Counted from the first letter of the stretch, positions 8,943 through 22,970 are shown. The stretch: 64,000 nucleotides of DNA from Methylotenera versatilis 79 (GCF_000384375.1 NZ_ARVX01000001.1:2418001-2482000); one strand, 5' to 3'. The notes: generated from the letters alone by a model not told the origin. A program made the numbers and translations.

Positions 8943-10424
8943 TTGCTAACGCGTCAGGCTGCATTAATGCGATATCCTCGCCCTATTCTCAGCGCAATGC
9001 CATTAGCATTTTTACTATCCATTCTATTATTAATTCCCGCCTGTAATAAAACAGAAGATGATACTAAGACCATTATTGAGCCGACCGCCAATGCAAAAAA
9101 AGGCAAAATAGTCACTTTTGTCACGCTAAACAGCCTGAACACTTATTATGTAGATGGCAACAAAGAATTTGCAGGACTTGAGTACGATTTAGCCAAATTA
9201 TTTGTGAAAGAGCTGGGTAATGACACACAATTGAAATTGATTGTTGCCACCAATATTAATCAGGTTATTTCCACCATATTAAAGCACAAAGCCGATATTG
9301 CTGCGGCCGATGTCACCATTACAAACGCGCGCAAACAGATGATTGATTTTTCGGTCGATTATCAAGGTGTGCAGCAACTAGTGGTCTATAACATTGAAAA
9401 AAATAAAGAAGAGCAGAAAAAACCGCCAAAACAATTAAAAGATTTAGTTGGTTTACACATTTCATTACCCGCAAACTCCAGCTTTGTAGAACGCCTAACC
9501 AAACTAAAAGCCACCGAGCCGGGCTTAATGTGGGAAGAACGCCCGCATGCTGACTCAGAGAAACTATTACAAGAACTTGAGCGCGGTGAGATCGATTACA
9601 CCATTGCTGATAGTCATTTGGTTTCTATCATGCAAAATTATTACCCGCATTTAGGCGTAGCGTTTGCGATTGGTGAGCCCGAAAAAATTGCTTGGGCGAT
9701 GCCTAAAAATAGAAACCCCGAACTGCAACAGAAAGTAAATGCGTTTTTTGCCCGCATTAAAAAAGATGGTACTTTGCGTAATTTAATCGATCGCTATCAC
9801 GGCAATGTAAAACGCTTAAAACCGGTGGATATTAAAACTTTTTTAATTCGTAGCCGTACACTGTTGCCCAAGTACAAACGGCTTTTCCAGCAAGCGCAAG
9901 AAGTGACCGATTTAGATTGGCGCTTAATCGCCGCGCTTAGTTATCAGGAATCGCATTGGGATACATTTAACACCTCGCCCACTAATGTGCGCGGCTTGAT
10001 GATGCTAACCGAAAGTACCGCCGATTTGATGAATGTGACCGATAGATTAGACCCCAAGCAGAGCATTACTGCGGGTGCAAAATATATCAACATGCTAAAA
10101 GAAACGATTCCTGAACGTGTACCAGAACCTGATCGTACCTATATGGCATTAGCCTCATATAACATTGGCTATGCGCATGTAGAAGACGCGCGTGTGTTGG
10201 CGCAACGTCTGAAATTAGACCCAAATCGCTGGGCGGATGTGAAAAAAACCTTGGGCTTATTAAACGACCCAACTTATTATACCAATGCAAAATATGGCTA
10301 TTGCGGCTGTGGCCAGCCAGTGATTTTTGTGGAATCGATTCGCAGTTATTACAATATTTTGGAACGCTTTGAACCGAGTTACAACTCAATTGAAAATAGC
10401 TTTAAAATTGCCAGTGCAAACTAA
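8943..10424 (+). CDS. mltF: MltF-like lytic murein transglycosylase lipoprotein
   Basis: Up to 493 residues. A hydrophobic N-terminus ends in L-I-P-A-C, a plausible lipobox, so the protein is probably an outer-membrane lipoprotein. Residues about 50-285 form a family-3 solute-binding domain, and about 315-440 an SLT transglycosylase domain with the catalytic Glu in A-L-S-Y-Q-E-S-H-W-D and the N-x-R-G-L-M-M-L-T motif. This arrangement is that of MltF, which cleaves peptidoglycan glycan strands. Start could be TTG 8943 or ATG 8967; ATG 8967 gives MRYPRP and a shorter, more ordinary signal peptide. A strong terminator follows. Confidence 0.88.
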   Translation: MLTRQAALMRYPRPILSAMPLAFLLSILLLIPACNKTEDDTKTIIEPTANAKKGKIVTFVTLNSLNTYYVDGNKEFAGLEYDLAKLFVKELGNDTQLKLIVATNINQVISTILKHKADIAAADVTITNARKQMIDFSVDYQGVQQLVVYNIEKNKEEQKKPPKQLKDLVGLHISLPANSSFVERLTKLKATEPGLMWEERPHADSEKLLQELERGEIDYTIADSHLVSIMQNYYPHLGVAFAIGEPEKIAWAMPKNRNPELQQKVNAFFARIKKDGTLRNLIDRYHGNVKRLKPVDIKTFLIRSRTLLPKYKRLFQQAQEVTDLDWRLIAALSYQESHWDTFNTSPTNVRGLMMLTESTADLMNVTDRLDPKQSITAGAKYINMLKETIPERVPEPDRTYMALASYNIGYAHVEDARVLAQRLKLDPNRWADVKKTLGLLNDPTYYTNAKYGYCGCGQPVIFVESIRSYYNILERFEPSYNSIENSFKIASAN

Positions 10425-10441
10425 CAGTAATTAATATATGG

Positions 10442-10478
10442 ATACAAAAAATGCCTAAATATTAGGCATTTTTTGTAT
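10442..10478. terminator. Bidirectional intrinsic terminator between mltF and serS
   Basis: Perfect 17-bp stem (10442-10458 with 10462-10478) and a 3-base loop, with the core AATGCCTAA and T-rich/A-rich flanks on both sides. It sits between the convergent mltF and serS genes, so it can stop transcription from either side. Confidence 0.88.
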
Positions 10479-10536
10479 GATTTTGAGTGTTAAATTTTAA
10501 ACACTACAAGTAAATTAAGCGTTGATTTACTTGCCA

Positions 10537-13187
<2,651 letters not shown>

Positions 13188-13318
13188 TTATTTTCTCTTT
13201 GATTTGAGTTTGAAGTTTACAATTTTATTGTACGGTTTAAATGATTTTTTGGTGCAATTAAATTGTGAATTTGCACAAGATTGCTAGGCCGATGAATGTA
13301 ATAAATAAACGCTTGAAT

Positions 13319-13939
13319 TTACTCACTCACCACATCTACGCCTTTTGGCGGCGTAAATAAAAATGTTGAGTTTTGTAACGTAGGATTACGCTCAACCGCA
13401 TCAAACGTGATGAGTGTAATGTGATTAAAGCTGTCATACAGCTCCATTTTTCGCAGTTTACCGTCGCTAAAACCCAATAAAACGCGCTCAAATCCACTTT
13501 CTTTCTCTTTCGGCAGTGCCAAAACCCAAGTTAAGCCATCTTTTCTAGTCGCATTTTTAATGGTAAAACTTTTTTCTACTGCATCGCCACCTGCCAACAA
13601 AGCTGCGGGGCTAGAGCCTAATGTTTTACTTAGTTCGCGAATCGTCACTTGTTGCAAATCAGTATCGTACAAAAATACTTGTTTGCCATCACTGATAATT
13701 TGTTGTTCATACGGTTTTGAATAATCCCAACGAAATTTATTGGGGCGTTGCAGTTGCATAGAACCTTGCACTTCTTGAATTTTTCGGCCTTGTGTATCAG
13801 TCACCACTTGGCTAAAGTTCGCGCGCATCGCATTGGTGTTATTGAAAAAATCACTCAGACTAGCTACACCATCCGCAAAAGCTGTTTGTGAAGCAATGAA
13901 TAAACTGCTCACTAATATTTTTTTAATCAATTGATGCAT
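13319..13939 (-). CDS. lolA: Outer-membrane lipoprotein carrier LolA
   Basis: 206 residues with a cleavable signal peptide ending A-F-A-D near residue 22. The mature part has the LolA pattern [24 protein letters not shown] and [15 protein letters not shown]. LolA is the periplasmic shuttle that takes lipoproteins from LolCDE to LolB. Its start overlaps the end of ftsK by 17 bases, so translation is likely coupled. A 131-base gap separates it from rarA. Confidence 0.93.
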   Translation of the reverse strand: MHQLIKKILVSSLFIASQTAFADGVASLSDFFNNTNAMRANFSQVVTDTQGRKIQEVQGSMQLQRPNKFRWDYSKPYEQQIISDGKQVFLYDTDLQQVTIRELSKTLGSSPAALLAGGDAVEKSFTIKNATRKDGLTWVLALPKEKESGFERVLLGFSDGKLRKMELYDSFNHITLITFDAVERNPTLQNSTFLFTPPKGVDVVSE

Positions 13940-16235
13940 TACCTTTTGCCAACACCTCTCTATTGCCGTTGCTTTGCATGGCGGAAACCAAACCTGCGCG
14001 TTCCATATCTTCTATCAACCTTGCCGCACGGTTATAACCAATTCTTAGTTGGCGCTGAACAGATGAAATACTCGCGCGACGACTGGTTAACACGATATTT
14101 ACCGCTTCATCGTACAGCGGATCTTTTTCTGCGCCACTGTCGCTACTGAACTCACCCGCTTCGCCACCGCCTTCCGTTTCGTTAGTCAAAATGCCTTCTA
14201 TATAGTTCGGCTCGCCCATGGCTTTGAGATGATTCACCACTTGATGCACTTCATGGTCGGACACGAACGCACCATGAATACGCATCGGATAACCTGTGCC
14301 TGGCGGCATATACAGCATATCGCCTTGGCCTAGCAATGCTTCCGCACCCATTTGGTCAAGAATCGTGCGTGAGTCAATTTTGCTAGACACTTGAAAAGCT
14401 ACACGTGTCGGAATATTCGCTTTGATTAAACCGGTAATCACATCCACAGAAGGACGTTGCGTTGCCAATACCAAATGAATGCCTGAAGCGCGTGCTTTTT
14501 GCGCCAAGCGAGCGATTAACTCTTCCACTTTCTTACCCACTACCATCATCAAATCGGCCAACTCATCAATCATCACCACAATCATCGGCATTTCTTCCAA
14601 TGGTTCCGGTTCGTCTGGCGTTAAGCTAAATGGATGAGGGATTTTCTCGCCCGCTTTTTCAGCTTCTTTAATCTTTTGGTTATAACCCGCCAAATTACGC
14701 ACGCCTAACATCGACATTAATTTATAGCGACGTTCCATCTCAGCCACGCACCAGTTCAGCGCATTGGCAGCTTGGCGCATATCGGTCACTACTGGCGCCA
14801 ATAGATGCGGAATACCTTCGTACACAGAAAGCTCCAGCATTTTTGGGTCAATCAAAATCATGCGTACTTTGCTTGGCTCAGACTTATACAACAAGCTTAA
14901 TATCAAGGCATTAATCGCTACCGATTTACCTGAACCCGTCGTACCCGCGACCAACACATGGGGCATTTTCGCCAAATCGGCTACTACTGGTTTGCCTGCA
15001 ATATCTTTACCCATGGCAATTGCCAGCGGTGAATGCATTTCCGCATACACTTGGCTGCCCATAATTTCGGATAAAAACACGATTTGGCGTTTTGGATTCG
15101 GAATTTCTAAACCCATACAGCTTTTGCCCGGAATCGTTTCTACTACGCGAATACTCACCACAGAAAGCGCGCGCGCTAAATCACGTGCAAGATTCGTGAT
15201 TTGGCTACCTTTTACACCAGCCGCAGGCTCTAACTCAAAACGTGTAATCACTGGGCCAGGTTGCGCAGAAAGCACTTTTACCTCAATGCCAAAATCGATT
15301 AATTTGCGTTCAATTAGTCTAGAAGTAAAGTCCAGCGTTTCTGCAGAAGGTAAATCCACTGTGTTGTTGGCAACATCCAACAGATGCAATGGCGGCAAAC
15401 TAGAATCTAGATCTGTAGCAAATAACGCGGTTTGTTTTTCTTTTTGCACGCGTTCGCTTTGCGCAATCTCAACGATTGGCGCTCTGATTTCAACTGGTGC
15501 GCGGTCTTCAGTACGTTTACGCTCTGCTTCTACAAATACTTCGCGTTTTTGCACCACCACTTTGCCAGCTTTTCTATCTTGCCAATCGTTGTATTTATTC
15601 ACTGACCATTCGTAAGCAGTAATCAAACGTGCGCCTAATTTTTCGGTGATCATAATCCACGACCAACCGGTGAATAAGCTGAACCCAACCGCAAATAATG
15701 ACAATAACAACATGCTAGAACCAGCAAAACCAAACATGCTACGCAATGCGCCATCAACTGCATTGCCCAACATGCCACCGCCAGTTAAAGGCAAAGTGGC
15801 TGGTAAAGTGACTAAATGCCCTGCTTCTAACGCGCAAGACGAAATCAGCAATAAAGCAAAGCCAACTAGATTGAAGAGTAAAAATGGACGTTCTGAGATG
15901 GTTAACTCTAAGCGCAAATACACCAGCCACATGCTATAAAACGCTAAAACCACCCACCACCAAGCTGAAAAACCGAATAGATACAACATCATATCGGCGA
16001 TCCAAGCACCAACTGCGCCACCTGCATTTTGCACGACTGCGTTATCAGAAGCCATATGCGACCACGATGGATCTTGGCTGTTGTAACTAATCAAAATGAC
16101 GGCAAGATATAAGCCGACTAAGACTAAACCTAGCCACCAAGCCTCACGTACTAGGCTGGCACCATGTTGTTGCGATGGGCTGGGCGGCGCTTGCAAGCGA
16201 CCATTCACTGCTGGAGATTTTTTATTAAAAAACAA
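13923..16235 (-). CDS. ftsK: DNA translocase FtsK
   Basis: 770 residues. Four or five membrane spans occupy about 1-200, a short charged linker about 205-280, then the RecA-like motor with Walker A GTTGSGKS and Walker [13 protein letters not shown], and a C-terminal winged-helix gamma domain (from DPLYDEAV) that reads KOPS sites. FtsK is a septal hexameric motor that clears chromosome termini and activates XerCD at dif. The linker is much shorter than in E. coli FtsK, as is common outside the enterics. First gene of the ftsK-lolA-rarA-serS run. Confidence 0.95.
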   Translation of the reverse strand: MFFNKKSPAVNGRLQAPPSPSQQHGASLVREAWWLGLVLVGLYLAVILISYNSQDPSWSHMASDNAVVQNAGGAVGAWIADMMLYLFGFSAWWWVVLAFYSMWLVYLRLELTISERPFLLFNLVGFALLLISSCALEAGHLVTLPATLPLTGGGMLGNAVDGALRSMFGFAGSSMLLLSLFAVGFSLFTGWSWIMITEKLGARLITAYEWSVNKYNDWQDRKAGKVVVQKREVFVEAERKRTEDRAPVEIRAPIVEIAQSERVQKEKQTALFATDLDSSLPPLHLLDVANNTVDLPSAETLDFTSRLIERKLIDFGIEVKVLSAQPGPVITRFELEPAAGVKGSQITNLARDLARALSVVSIRVVETIPGKSCMGLEIPNPKRQIVFLSEIMGSQVYAEMHSPLAIAMGKDIAGKPVVADLAKMPHVLVAGTTGSGKSVAINALILSLLYKSEPSKVRMILIDPKMLELSVYEGIPHLLAPVVTDMRQAANALNWCVAEMERRYKLMSMLGVRNLAGYNQKIKEAEKAGEKIPHPFSLTPDEPEPLEEMPMIVVMIDELADLMMVVGKKVEELIARLAQKARASGIHLVLATQRPSVDVITGLIKANIPTRVAFQVSSKIDSRTILDQMGAEALLGQGDMLYMPPGTGYPMRIHGAFVSDHEVHQVVNHLKAMGEPNYIEGILTNETEGGGEAGEFSSDSGAEKDPLYDEAVNIVLTSRRASISSVQRQLRIGYNRAARLIEDMERAGLVSAMQSNGNREVLAKGNASID

Positions 16236-16436
16236 ACCGTTACAAACCTCGTTATTAATCTGTGGCGATGGAGAAAAATTATTTATTTATTATAACAAAA
16301 TCAAATTGCACAAAGCATGTCTGAACAATTAATATTAAGGTAATTCATATTTAATACAATCCAAACTGAACAATTAATATCACCATTATTGATTGATAAG
16401 TTTTATTCTGCATTTAAATGATTAAAGGAGTATCAC

Positions 16437-16901
16437 ATGGACACTGGCATTAAAGAAAAAGATAGAAAAGCGATTGCAGAAGGTTTATCACACCTGTTGG
16501 CAGATACTTACAGTTTGTACTTAAAGACACATTATTTTCATTGGAACGTCACTGGCCCAATGTTTAACACATTGCATCTAATGTTCGAAACGCAATATAA
16601 CGAACTATGGCTGGCGACAGATTTGATTGCTGAACGCATTCGCTCTTTAGATGTATTTGCGCCCGGTACTTATAGCCAATTTGCTAAATTATCGACCATT
16701 AAAGAATCTAATGGCGTACCAAAAGCTAACGATATGATTGCTGAATTAGTCGCTGGACATGAAGCAGTCTGTCGCACTGCTCGCAGCGTATTTCCTGCCG
16801 CTGAAAAAGCTTCTGATGAGGCAACGGCTGATTTGTTAACACAACGTTTGCAAGTGCATGAAAAGACAGCCTGGATGCTAAGGAGCTTATTAGAGAAATA
16901 A
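16437..16901 (+). CDS. dps: Dps-family DNA-binding ferritin-like protein
   Basis: 154 residues, Dps/ferritin-like four-helix protein. The family signature is clear: [18 protein letters not shown] near 30-45, with the ferroxidase His residues, and [11 protein letters not shown] near 62-72. Dps forms a 12-subunit shell that oxidises iron with peroxide and shields DNA in stationary phase. Start ATG 16437 follows an AAAGGAG site. The last residues [11 protein letters not shown] recur, in a second diverged copy, 108 bases downstream. Confidence 0.95.
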   Translation: MDTGIKEKDRKAIAEGLSHLLADTYSLYLKTHYFHWNVTGPMFNTLHLMFETQYNELWLATDLIAERIRSLDVFAPGTYSQFAKLSTIKESNGVPKANDMIAELVAGHEAVCRTARSVFPAAEKASDEATADLLTQRLQVHEKTAWMLRSLLEK

Positions 16902-16970
16902 ATACGTAGGGGGTCTTTCGGTGTAGGCTAACCTTTAGGTTAAGAGAGTGCAACGAACGGCCGAAGCCAA

Positions 16971-17009
16971 AAGGCTGCCTGGATGTTACGTAGTCTTTTA
17001 GAAAAGTAA
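16971..17009 (+). pseudogene. Second copy of the dps 3' end (13 codons)
   Basis: Codons AAG GCT GCC TGG ATG TTA CGT AGT CTT TTA GAA AAG TAA encode [12 protein letters not shown]-stop. The real dps end at 16863-16901 encodes [12 protein letters not shown]-stop, but six codons plus the single Thr/Ala change differ, nearly all at synonymous positions. The offset is 108 bases, a multiple of three, yet stop codons lie between. This looks like the end of a once functional dps copy left after duplication and deletion, or a gene end displaced by an insertion. No start or upstream coding part remains. Confidence 0.6.
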
Positions 17010-17047
17010 TATTTAGCAAAATAGTTTTAAAATTAAAACGTCTACTA

Positions 17048-17085
17048 TTCCGCATAAGCGCAATCTATTTTTCCCTTATGCGGAA
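17048..17085. repeat. 11-bp inverted repeat between dps and trxB
   Basis: TTCCGCATAAG (17048-17058) is exactly complementary to CTTATGCGGAA (17075-17085), with a 16-base T-rich loop. No U-tract follows on either strand, so it is a poor terminator; it could be an operator-like palindrome or an RNA hairpin before trxB. Confidence 0.5.
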
Positions 17086-17133
17086 ATGACGATATAAAAG
17101 TTAAGTAGTTTTATAGGTTAACTTTTATATTAA

Positions 17134-18156
<1,023 letters not shown>

Positions 18157-18213
18157 CTATAACTGGTTAACTTAACCTAATAATTAGGGCAACTTTTAAT
18201 TGATGATGACAAT

Positions 18214-18945
18214 ATGGCAAAACCGAATCCATCATCGATTAAAAGTCAGTCGCTAACTCCAAAATCGTTAGCGCCAAAATCACTGGCGAAAAATAAAGTC
18301 ACGCTAAACGCAATACCGCTCACAAAAACTGAAGTAATAGCCATCAAAAATGAGCTGGCGCAACTCAATATAGCTAAACAAGAGGCATTAAAAAACCAGC
18401 AGAAAACTGCTGAGATTCCCGCCGCAGAACAAGATAAGCACTTATTTTTGGAAGCCGTTAAAAACGCGCGCCCTTTAAATACAGAACCGCAACATTCCGA
18501 AAAAACCTTCCCCAAACCTATCGCCAAGCAATTTATACGGGATGAAAAACAGGCGCTTAGAGATAGTTTAAGCGACGACTTTTACCCTGCGCATGAATTA
18601 GAAAGCGGAGAAGAACTGCTTTACCTGCGCACAGGCCAATCGCCTAACGTTTTAAGCAAATTACGTCGCGGCTTTTGGGTGATTCAAGCGCAAATCGATT
18701 TACATGGATTAATCAGTGATGAAGCACGGGAATATGTAGCGGAATTTTTAAGCAGCTGCAAAAAACGCAATATCCGCTGTGTGCGTATTGTGCACGGTAA
18801 AGGTCTAGGCTCACGCAATCGAGAACCTGTTTTAAAACATAAGCTACGCAACTGGTTAATGCAAAAAGATGAAGTGATTGCCTACGCGCAAGCTAAGCCT
18901 GAGGATGGTGGAAGTGGCGCGGTTATTGTGTTGTTAAAAGCTTAA
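18214..18945 (+). CDS. Smr-domain protein (SmrA/YdaL-like)
   Basis: 243 residues. The first 110 or so are polar and low in complexity (repeated S-L-A-P-K-S-L and many Lys), probably disordered. The C-terminal Smr domain shows I-D-L-H-G-L near residue 167 and V-H-G-K-G-L-G-S near 194, the two hallmark motifs of MutS2 C-terminal-type nucleases. Stand-alone Smr proteins nick or cleave DNA or RNA; the substrate here is unknown. It lies directly after trxB in the same direction. Confidence 0.85.
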   Translation: MAKPNPSSIKSQSLTPKSLAPKSLAKNKVTLNAIPLTKTEVIAIKNELAQLNIAKQEALKNQQKTAEIPAAEQDKHLFLEAVKNARPLNTEPQHSEKTFPKPIAKQFIRDEKQALRDSLSDDFYPAHELESGEELLYLRTGQSPNVLSKLRRGFWVIQAQIDLHGLISDEAREYVAEFLSSCKKRNIRCVRIVHGKGLGSRNREPVLKHKLRNWLMQKDEVIAYAQAKPEDGGSGAVIVLLKA

Positions 18946-19050
18946 CTTTTGATAAGAGCCTTTCGGCTATAATCCGCGATAAGACTGAATCTTTAAGTCT
19001 TAAAACCAACCATTTTTAAACTTAAGCAACAAAAATAATAGGGAATTAAA

Positions 19051-20466
19051 ATGATTTTTTCAAACGTTTTCATCATTAGCGCTATTGCAAGTGCTTTTAT
19101 TTTTATCATACTGATTATTGCGCTTTTACTCAGAAGAGTCGTACCTACCAACGAGGTGCACATTATCCAGTCTGGTAAATCAACGGTTTCATACGGCAAA
19201 GACAATGCTGCTGGCAATACTTATTATGAATGGCCTTCATGGATTCCAAAAATCGGTATTGTAAAGTTTGTATTGCCAGTTTCGGTATTTGATGAAGACT
19301 TGGAATCATATGAGGCTTACGATAAAGGTAGACTACCCTTTGTTGTGGATGTTAAAGCTTTTTTTAGAATCACAGATTCAAATGTGGCTGCGCAACGCGT
19401 TAGCTCGTTTGATGAACTTCGCGGCCAATTAAAAGCTATTTTACAAGGTGCGGTAAGAACGATACTTGCTTCTGCAGATATAGAAGAGATCATGCAAGGT
19501 CGTAGCCAATTCGGCGAATCATTTACACGTGAAGTTGAAGCTCAACTTAAAAACTGGGGTGTTTCAACTGTTAAAAATATCGAGCTTATGGATATTAGGG
19601 ACGCTAATGAATCATTTGTGATTAAAAATATCATGGAAAAGAAAAAATCGCTGATTGAAATGCAAAGCCGCATTGAAGTAGCTGAAAATTTAAAGAAAGC
19701 GAATATTGCCGAAATTGAAGCAAAGCGTGAAACAGATGTGCAAGCACAAGATGCACTACAAAAAGTGGGCTCTAGGACTGCTGAAAAAGAGCAGGCCGTG
19801 GGTATCGCCAACGAACTCTCTCAGCAATCTATCAAAGAACAGGCAAAAATTACCAAGCAAAAAGAGCTCGAAATTATCAAAGTTTCTGAAGTAATGCAAG
19901 CGAACATCAATAAAGACGTTCAAATCGTTAAAGCTAATCAGGACAAAGAAACTGCTGCGATTAATAAAGAAATGGCGATTATTAAAGCTGCTCAGGAAAA
20001 AGAAACCACTATTTTGGTAGCTGAAGGTACGAAATCAACCACCATTCTAGTGGCCGAAGGTAACTTAGAAAGTAAAAAACGCGAGTCAGAAGGTATTGCA
20101 GTAGAAGGTACAGCGCGTGCTGAGGCAGAAAAAGCAATGCAACTTGCGCCAGTACAAGCGCAGATTGTACTGGCCAAAGAAATTGGTGAAAATGCTGGTT
20201 ATCAACAATATTTAGTCACTATTGAACAAGTAAGAGCTACTCAAGCTGTTGGTATTGAACAAGCGAAAGCGCTTTCTCAAGCAGATTTAAAAGTTATCGC
20301 TAATGCTGGTAATGTCGAAAATGGCATGAAAAATATTATGGATATTTTCTCTTCAACTGGTGGCACTAACATAGGTGCAATGCTTGAAGGGTTTGCCCAG
20401 ACAGAACAAGGGCAGGCGTTGCTTGAAAAAGCTGGTGTTAAAAAGTCCAAAGGTAGTGAAGTTTAA
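19051..20466 (+). CDS. Flotillin-like SPFH-domain membrane protein
   Basis: 471 residues. An N-terminal membrane segment (about 5-27) is followed by the SPFH/band-7 domain (about 30-200) and a long Ala/Glu/Lys-rich coiled coil (about 200-400) with repeated T-T-I-L-V-A-E-G and E-G-N-L-E-S-type units. This is the flotillin/YqiK layout; such proteins form membrane microdomain scaffolds. Unlike many bacterial flotillins, no NfeD-like partner gene is next to it. A GGG-containing site precedes ATG 19051. A hairpin without U-tract follows at 20485-20509. Confidence 0.85.
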   Translation: MIFSNVFIISAIASAFIFIILIIALLLRRVVPTNEVHIIQSGKSTVSYGKDNAAGNTYYEWPSWIPKIGIVKFVLPVSVFDEDLESYEAYDKGRLPFVVDVKAFFRITDSNVAAQRVSSFDELRGQLKAILQGAVRTILASADIEEIMQGRSQFGESFTREVEAQLKNWGVSTVKNIELMDIRDANESFVIKNIMEKKKSLIEMQSRIEVAENLKKANIAEIEAKRETDVQAQDALQKVGSRTAEKEQAVGIANELSQQSIKEQAKITKQKELEIIKVSEVMQANINKDVQIVKANQDKETAAINKEMAIIKAAQEKETTILVAEGTKSTTILVAEGNLESKKRESEGIAVEGTARAEAEKAMQLAPVQAQIVLAKEIGENAGYQQYLVTIEQVRATQAVGIEQAKALSQADLKVIANAGNVENGMKNIMDIFSSTGGTNIGAMLEGFAQTEQGQALLEKAGVKKSKGSEV

Positions 20467-20484
20467 TACCTATTTATCCCTGTA

Positions 20485-20509
20485 TAGCGCAGGTGACGTA
20501 CCTGCGCTA
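20485..20509. terminator. GC-rich hairpin between convergent genes
   Basis: TAGCGCAGGT (20485-20494) pairs with ACCTGCGCTA (20500-20509) over a 5-base loop. It lies between the flotillin-like gene and the convergent DUF1348 gene, where a terminator is expected, but there is no clear T-run on either side. Confidence 0.45.
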
Positions 20510-20515
20510 CGTTAA

Positions 20516-20995
20516 CTACAACCCCAACTCACTCAAACCCACATGTTCATCTGGCCTGCGCCCTAATGGCCAAAAGAATTTACGGTCCGTTTCTTTTATC
20601 GGCAAATCGTTAATACTAGCGTAGCGTAATTCCATTAAGCCGTTTGCATCAAACTGCCAATTTTCGTTTCCATATGAGCGAAACCAGTTGCCAGCATCGT
20701 CATGCCATTCATAGGCAAAGCGCACGGCGATACGGTTGTGATCAAATGCCCAGAGCTCTTTAATTAGTCGATATTCCAGTTCTTTCGCCCATTTTCGGGT
20801 TAAGAATTCGACGATTTGTGCGCGACCTTTAGGAAATTCTGCGCGATTGCGCCATTGCGAATCTTGCGTATACACCATAGAAACGCGTTGAGGATCGCGG
20901 CTATTCCAACCATCTTCTGCCATGCGCACTTTTTGCAATGCAGTTTCACGCGTAAATGGCGGCACAGGTGGTTTGATTTCAATATTTTCTGACAT
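20516..20995 (-). CDS. DUF1348 / NTF2-like protein
   Basis: 159 residues with the DUF1348 pattern: W-N-S-R-D-P near 31-36, [10 protein letters not shown] near 43-52, [27 protein letters not shown] and a C-terminal R-R-P-D-E-H. This is a SnoaL/NTF2-like cone-shaped fold; members are often called nuclear transport factor 2 family proteins, but their reaction is unknown. Start ATG 20995 follows AAAGGAG. A large imperfect palindrome separates it from the ABC transporter gene upstream. Confidence 0.85.
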   Translation of the reverse strand: MSENIEIKPPVPPFTRETALQKVRMAEDGWNSRDPQRVSMVYTQDSQWRNRAEFPKGRAQIVEFLTRKWAKELEYRLIKELWAFDHNRIAVRFAYEWHDDAGNWFRSYGNENWQFDANGLMELRYASINDLPIKETDRKFFWPLGRRPDEHVGLSELGL

Positions 20996-21014
20996 TTCAA
21001 TCTCCTTTTAAATT

Positions 21015-21122
21015 AATTTTATGGGATACAGTGCAAGGCGCACGGAGCACAGAAACCGGAATGTACACAAAGTACATGAGGATTTCGAGCACCGCGTAAC
21101 GCAGCAATGTGCCCATAAAATT
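21015..21122. repeat. About 108-bp imperfect palindrome
   Basis: The ends AATTTTATGGG and CCCATAAAATT (21015-21025, 21112-21122) are perfect complements, and the centre ATGTAC-ACAAA-GTACAT (21061-21077) is too; the arms between pair with scattered mismatches. As RNA it would form one long hairpin. It lies between two genes on the minus strand. It resembles a palindromic intergenic repeat unit rather than a simple terminator, since no U-tract follows directly. Confidence 0.7.
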
Positions 21123-21125
21123 GAT

Positions 21126-22970
21126 TTACTGCTCACCCAAAAAACCGCCGCTTTGATGCGTCCACAGGCTGGCATACAAACCACCCAATTTCAGCAATTC
21201 GGCATGACTGCCCTCTTCAATAATATTGCCCTTATCCAGCACAATCAGTCTATCCATTGCGGCGATGGTTGAAAGCCTGTGCGCGATGGCGACTACGGTT
21301 TTGCCTTGCATCAGATTATAAAGGCTGGCTTGAATCACAATTTCGACTTCGCTATCCAATGCGCTGGTCGCTTCATCTAACAGCAAAATCGGTGCATCTT
21401 TTAACATTACGCGCGCGATGGCGATGCGTTGGCGTTGGCCGCCAGATAGTTTTACGCCGCGTTCGCCCACATGCGCATCGTAACCTGTGCGACCTTTAAC
21501 ATCACTTAAATTAAGTATGAATTCATGCGCTTCGGCACGTTTTGCAGCGGCAATCATTTCTTCTTCTGTCGCATCTGGACGACCATACAAAATATTATCG
21601 CGCACGCTTCTGTGCAAAAGCGAGGTATCTTGCGTAACCATGCCGATTTTTTCACGCAGGCTGTTTTGGGTAACCAGATTAACGTTTTGACCATCGATCA
21701 ACACGCTGCCCGCCTCTACTTCATAAAAGCGCAATAGCAAGTTGACAATGGTGGACTTTCCCGCGCCTGAACGACCGACTAAACCGACTTTTTCGCCTGG
21801 TTTAATGGTTAAGTTAAGCGCTTCTAATACGGTTTTTTTATTAGCAGTTTGCTTTTCGCTGTTATAACCAAAATCTACTGCATCAAATTTCACCTCGCCA
21901 TTTTGCACAACCAATGGTTTTGCGTTTGGCGCATCGATGATTTTATTGTGCGATGTCAATGTGTTAATACCGTCTTGCACCGTGCCAACTTGTTCGTAAA
22001 GCGAGGTCATTTCCCACATCACCCAATGCGAAACGCCGTTTAAGCGCAGCGCCATCGCGGTTGCAGCTGCCAAGCCGCCAACGGTCACTTCGCCCTTACT
22101 CCACAACCACAACGCCATCAAACTAGTGGCGATAATCAGCAACATATTCAGTACGTGATTCACAATTTCCACTTGGCTCACATAGCGCATTTGCCCGTGC
22201 ACTGTACCTAAAAATTCGTGCATGGCCGAACGGGCATATCCCGCCTCGCGCCCCGCGTGTGAGAATAATTTAACCGTGCTGATATTAGTGTAAGCATCGG
22301 TGATGCGACCGGTCATTAAACTGCGCGCATCTGCCTGATTTTGCGACACTTTGCTTAAACGCGGCACAAAATAGCTGAGTGACAGAATATAAGCGGCCAG
22401 CCATACCAAAAATGGCAACATAATCAACGGGTTAAAAAATCCAACGATGGCGACCATACTGCCAAAATACACCACAACATACACCATGATATCTGCCACA
22501 ATAAACCATACATCGCGCACAGCCAGCGCGGTTTGCATGACTTTTGCCGCCACACGGCCGGCAAACTCATCTTGGTAAAAACTCATACTTTGGTTCAACA
22601 TCAGCCGATGGAAATCCCAACGCATGCGCATGGGGAAATTGCCCGCCAACGTTTGATGCTTGAATAAAGTTTGCAGCGCAATAAATACCACGCTAAAAAT
22701 CAGTAGTACAGATAACCAAATGAGATGTTCGCCTTCACGCGCCCACAGTTCAGATGGCGGAATATTGCTTAACCAATCGACCAGCTTGCCCATGATGGCA
22801 AAAAGCAAGGCTTCAAACGCGGCAATCAAGCCAGTAAATAATGTCATACCCGCTAAAAACGGACGAAAACCTTTTGTACAGCCCCATGCAAACTGCCAAA
22901 AATTCTTGGGTGGAATGGTGATGATGCGTTCAGAAAAAGGTGGGCTTAGTTGTTCAAACCATTTAAACAT
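21126..22970 (-). CDS. ABC exporter, fused membrane and ATPase domains
   Basis: 614 residues: six membrane spans in about 40-330 and an ATP-binding domain in about 365-610. Walker A GRSGAGKS, signature L-S-G-G-Q-R-Q-R, Walker B I-L-L-L-D-E-A-T-S-A-L-D and the H-loop A-H-R-L-S-T are all intact. This is the MsbA-like half-exporter type that works as a homodimer. Substrate (lipid, drug or peptide) cannot be named from sequence. It is not adjacent to lpxK, which argues against calling it msbA. It is followed by the 108-bp palindrome and preceded by the 171-bp inverted-repeat element. Confidence 0.88.
   Translation of the reverse strand: MFKWFEQLSPPFSERIITIPPKNFWQFAWGCTKGFRPFLAGMTLFTGLIAAFEALLFAIMGKLVDWLSNIPPSELWAREGEHLIWLSVLLIFSVVFIALQTLFKHQTLAGNFPMRMRWDFHRLMLNQSMSFYQDEFAGRVAAKVMQTALAVRDVWFIVADIMVYVVVYFGSMVAIVGFFNPLIMLPFLVWLAAYILSLSYFVPRLSKVSQNQADARSLMTGRITDAYTNISTVKLFSHAGREAGYARSAMHEFLGTVHGQMRYVSQVEIVNHVLNMLLIIATSLMALWLWSKGEVTVGGLAAATAMALRLNGVSHWVMWEMTSLYEQVGTVQDGINTLTSHNKIIDAPNAKPLVVQNGEVKFDAVDFGYNSEKQTANKKTVLEALNLTIKPGEKVGLVGRSGAGKSTIVNLLLRFYEVEAGSVLIDGQNVNLVTQNSLREKIGMVTQDTSLLHRSVRDNILYGRPDATEEEMIAAAKRAEAHEFILNLSDVKGRTGYDAHVGERGVKLSGGQRQRIAIARVMLKDAPILLLDEATSALDSEVEIVIQASLYNLMQGKTVVAIAHRLSTIAAMDRLIVLDKGNIIEEGSHAELLKLGGLYASLWTHQSGGFLGEQ

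Noticed and set aside
14764-15615. 283-codon open frame on the plus strand inside ftsK
   Set aside because: It is antisense to the conserved FtsK motor domain and has no family pattern or ribosome-binding site; long antisense frames are common opposite conserved genes.
16726-17055. 109-codon minus-strand frame across the dps end and the second copy
   Set aside because: It overlaps dps coding sequence and shows no homologous pattern; the real signal there is the duplicated dps end on the plus strand.
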